A program made the translations under genes and the position numbers. Source: Clostridiales bacterium (GTDB taxonomy: Bacteria; Bacillota; Clostridia; Lachnospirales; Lachnospiraceae). From it: a stretch of DNA of 64,000 nt. The first letter of the stretch is position 1, and the number at the start of each line of letters is the position of its first letter. Of the stretch, positions 62,011-64,000 are shown in pieces. The notes under the pieces are model-generated. The model saw only the letters and a program-made list of their open reading frames with translations. It did not search any database and was not told where the DNA came from. Location of the stretch: NCBI GenBank assembly GCA_018374355.1, contig JAHAFI010000013.1, positions 1 through 64,000 of the forward strand, given 5' to 3'.

Positions 62011-62090
62011 GGTTGCATGCGTATCGTATCACGAAAAAAATGAACTGTCAAGTACGCCTGAGCAGCCTGAACGAATGGAGCAGCACTATT

Positions 62091-63122
62091 ATGAATATCC
62101 GTCAAACTGAAATTGAAACCGAAGCTTCACAGAGACGGCGCTACCGGTTTCTGATACTGGCTATGCTTCTGATCATGACAGGCATTGTGTTTTTGTCTTT
62201 CTGGATCGGTTATTATCCGCTTTCACCATCGCAGGTAATCACCGCGTTTTTGTCAAAGTTCCATTATTCCGGGGAAATCCTGCCCCAGGCGGTAACCATT
62301 TTCTGGAATATCCGTCTGCCGCGCATCCTTTCCGCCATGTTCATAGGAGCTTCCCTTGCGGTTGCCGGATCCACCTATCAGGGAATGTTTCGCAACCCTC
62401 TGGTTTCTCCTGATATTTTGGGTGTCTCCTCCGGCGCAAGTCTGGGAGCCGCTTTCGCCATTTTAAACGGAGTCTCCAACTGGGTAATCCAGATTTCCGC
62501 TTTTGCCGGAGGCATCCTTGCAGTTGCCGCATCCTGCCTGATCAGCCGCAAATCTGCACATTCCCACACACTGAGTCTCGTGCTTTCCGGTTCCATGATC
62601 ATGGCACTGTGCAATGCGGGAGTTACCATGATCAAATATGTGGCTGACCCCAACGATGTGCTGCAGCAGATTACCTTCTGGCTGATGGGCAGTCTGACCA
62701 AAACCAATATGGAGAGCCTTGGCTGGAGCATTTTCCCCATGATTGCCGGATTGCTGATCATATTTATCCTGCGCTGGCGCATTAATCTTCTTACCCTTGA
62801 TGAAGAAGAGGCCAAAAGCCTCGGTATCCACATCCGGCGTTATCGTCTGATCTTTATCATTGCATCTACGCTTTTAAGTGCTTCCGCCGTATGCTTAGGC
62901 GGTCTGATCGGCTGGGTGGGACTGATGATTCCCCATATGGCAAGAGCTTTGGTAGGTGTTGATTATGGGAGGCTCATTCCTGCAAGCGCTATCCTTGGCG
63001 CCGGTTATTTAGTATTGATGGATGATCTGGCCCGATCCATTCTTTCTATGGAACTTCCTCTGGGAGTGGTGACCAGTATCGTGGGTGTTCCATTTTTCGT
63101 GTATCTGATTATCAAACGATAG
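62091..63122 (+). CDS. FecCD/BtuC-type ABC importer permease
   Basis: A 343-residue inner-membrane permease with about ten helices. Family segments include RLPRILSAMFIGASLAVAG, QGMFRNPLVSPDILG, SSGASLGA and GLIGWVGLMIPH. The frame is open to 62013, but the ATG at 62091 behind GGAGC begins MNIRQTEIE and leaves a normal N-terminus. With the following ATPase and the divergent binding protein it makes a complete type II importer. Confidence 0.93.
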   Translation: MNIRQTEIETEASQRRRYRFLILAMLLIMTGIVFLSFWIGYYPLSPSQVITAFLSKFHYSGEILPQAVTIFWNIRLPRILSAMFIGASLAVAGSTYQGMFRNPLVSPDILGVSSGASLGAAFAILNGVSNWVIQISAFAGGILAVAASCLISRKSAHSHTLSLVLSGSMIMALCNAGVTMIKYVADPNDVLQQITFWLMGSLTKTNMESLGWSIFPMIAGLLIIFILRWRINLLTLDEEEAKSLGIHIRRYRLIFIIASTLLSASAVCLGGLIGWVGLMIPHMARALVGVDYGRLIPASAILGAGYLVLMDDLARSILSMELPLGVVTSIVGVPFFVYLIIKR

Positions 63123-63136
63123 GAGCAGTGAGTGCT

Positions 63137-63961
63137 ATGCTTTTAGAAATACAGGACGTTCATGGAGGATATGGACACGGAGATATCGTGAAAGGGGTAA
63201 GCTGCTGTGCTGACAAAGGAGAAATCCTCTGCCTTCTGGGCCCAAACGGCTGCGGAAAAACCACTCTGTTCCGGTTGATTCTCGGTTCTCTTCCCATTAC
63301 GCAGGGAAGTATCCGAATTGATGGAAAACAGATCAAGGATCTTTCCCCAAAAGAGCTCGCCCATCTGATTGCCTATATTCCCCAATCCCACACACCAATC
63401 TATGCATATACTGTTCTGGATGTGGTATTGATGGGACGGGCATCACATTTCTCCGCTTTTGATACCCCAAAAAAAGCGGACCGGGAAGCGGCATTTGCCG
63501 CATTGGAAAAAATTAATGCCCTGCACCTTGCCAACAAAAAATATACTGCTTTAAGCGGAGGCCAGCGGCAGCTTATTTTGATTGCCCGTGCAATCTGTCA
63601 GTCTGCAAAAGTGTTTGTCATGGACGAACCGGCGGCAAATCTTGACTATGCAAATCACCAGCTTTTGATGGATGTCATCGTAGACCTTTCCGAAAAGGGG
63701 TATTGCATCATCATGTCAACCCACAGCCCCGAACACCCCGCCTCTGTAGGAAACAAGGTTCTTCTTATGAAAGACGGAACAGCAGCCGGATTTGGACTGC
63801 CGAGTGAAATCATCACACCGGAAAATCTTGAATCGGTATATGGCATAGAAATGGACGTTTTATCTGTATATGACCGCTATGGCGCAAAAAGAACCATCTG
63901 TGTTCCGGTAAGAAATCCGCAAAAACACAGTTTGGTCAAGTCAAAAGCCCTGCGGGAATAA
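63137..63961 (+). CDS. FepC/BtuD-type ABC importer ATPase
   Basis: A 274-residue cytoplasmic ATPase. Walker A is GPNGCGKTT, the Q loop is in YIPQSHTP, the signature is LSGGQRQ and Walker B is VFVMDEPAANLD. The switch His is in STHSPEH. The stretch after residue 240 is an unremarkable C-terminal tail. A GTG at 63128 is too close to AGGAG, so the ATG at 63137 is taken. It follows the permease by 14 bp. Confidence 0.94.
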   Translation: MLLEIQDVHGGYGHGDIVKGVSCCADKGEILCLLGPNGCGKTTLFRLILGSLPITQGSIRIDGKQIKDLSPKELAHLIAYIPQSHTPIYAYTVLDVVLMGRASHFSAFDTPKKADREAAFAALEKINALHLANKKYTALSGGQRQLILIARAICQSAKVFVMDEPAANLDYANHQLLMDVIVDLSEKGYCIIMSTHSPEHPASVGNKVLLMKDGTAAGFGLPSEIITPENLESVYGIEMDVLSVYDRYGAKRTICVPVRNPQKHSLVKSKALRE

Positions 63962-64000
63962 TACTAAACAAATTATTATTATGAAGGGATATCATGAGGT

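Noticed and set aside
63981..64000. Start of a further gene at the right edge (ATG at 63981 or 63994)
   Set aside because: Fewer than seven codons are visible, so no call can be supported.

Overview
The window looks like chromosomal DNA of a low-to-mid GC member of the Clostridia, most probably Lachnospiraceae (Blautia/Ruminococcus-like; family placement is inference). The grounds are strong AGGAGG-type ribosome sites, sigma-A promoters of the TTGACA-N17-TATAAT type, CIRCE control, dimeric-type GlyRS, HemZ, SdpR/SdpI, a LytTR/GHKL two-component pair, and gene orders typical of Clostridia (era-recO-glyS; apt-relA-MBL-hemZ-hisS-aspS). I see no rRNA, tRNA, CRISPR array, transposase or prophage.

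Layout. 1-2.2 kb: a GH35 beta-galactosidase that runs off the left edge. 2.2-9.9 kb: minus-strand operon of a conserved protein, PreP-like M16 protease, era, recO, a lipoprotein and glyS. 10-15.3 kb: LytTR regulator, soluble GHKL kinase and a paired ABC exporter. 15.3-17.2 kb: a gene-poor stretch with a phosphoribosyltransferase gene between two copies of a large palindromic element and beside a cluster of TTATCCGTAA boxes. 17.2-32.9 kb: long minus-strand housekeeping run (aspS, hisS, HD-GYP, hemZ, MBL hydrolase, relA, apt, DUF362 ferredoxin, AEC transporter, lysA, pyk, rhomboid-like protein, corA). 33.2-36.7 kb: aroC, lactonase-like propeller protein, RluA-type synthase. 36.7-41.4 kb: an unusual operon of an ICMT-like membrane methyltransferase, a GH3-type adenylating enzyme and a membrane GGDEF/HD-GYP protein. 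41.6-48 kb: UPF0303, SGNH hydrolase, sdpR-sdpI, trpS, third palindromic element, htpG with CIRCE. 48-51.2 kb: GH13 amylosucrase-like enzyme and its LacI regulator. 51.5-59.6 kb: XRE regulator, PAP2, GT2, mutY, sfsA, HAD phosphatase, L,D-transpeptidase, ThrE pair. 59.7-64 kb: a Fec/Mol-type metal(oxyanion) ABC importer divergent from its binding protein and a MobA-like/ModE-like fusion.

The most notable item is a family of three 244-248 bp palindromic elements (15705-15949, 16900-17143, 45536-45783). Each begins 20-23 bp beyond the stop codon of a minus-strand gene. Each folds into a long stem capped by a three-way junction whose two hairpin loops and junction strands are nearly invariant, while the long stems differ in sequence between copies and remain paired. 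That is compensatory change, as expected of a structured RNA or of a fold-back DNA element. I do not recognise it as a named family.

Several genes have start sites that I moved from the longest frame to a better ribosome site, including likely TTG or GTG starts for the M16 protease, hemZ, sfsA, the stand-alone HD-GYP protein, the glycosyltransferase and the L,D-transpeptidase.
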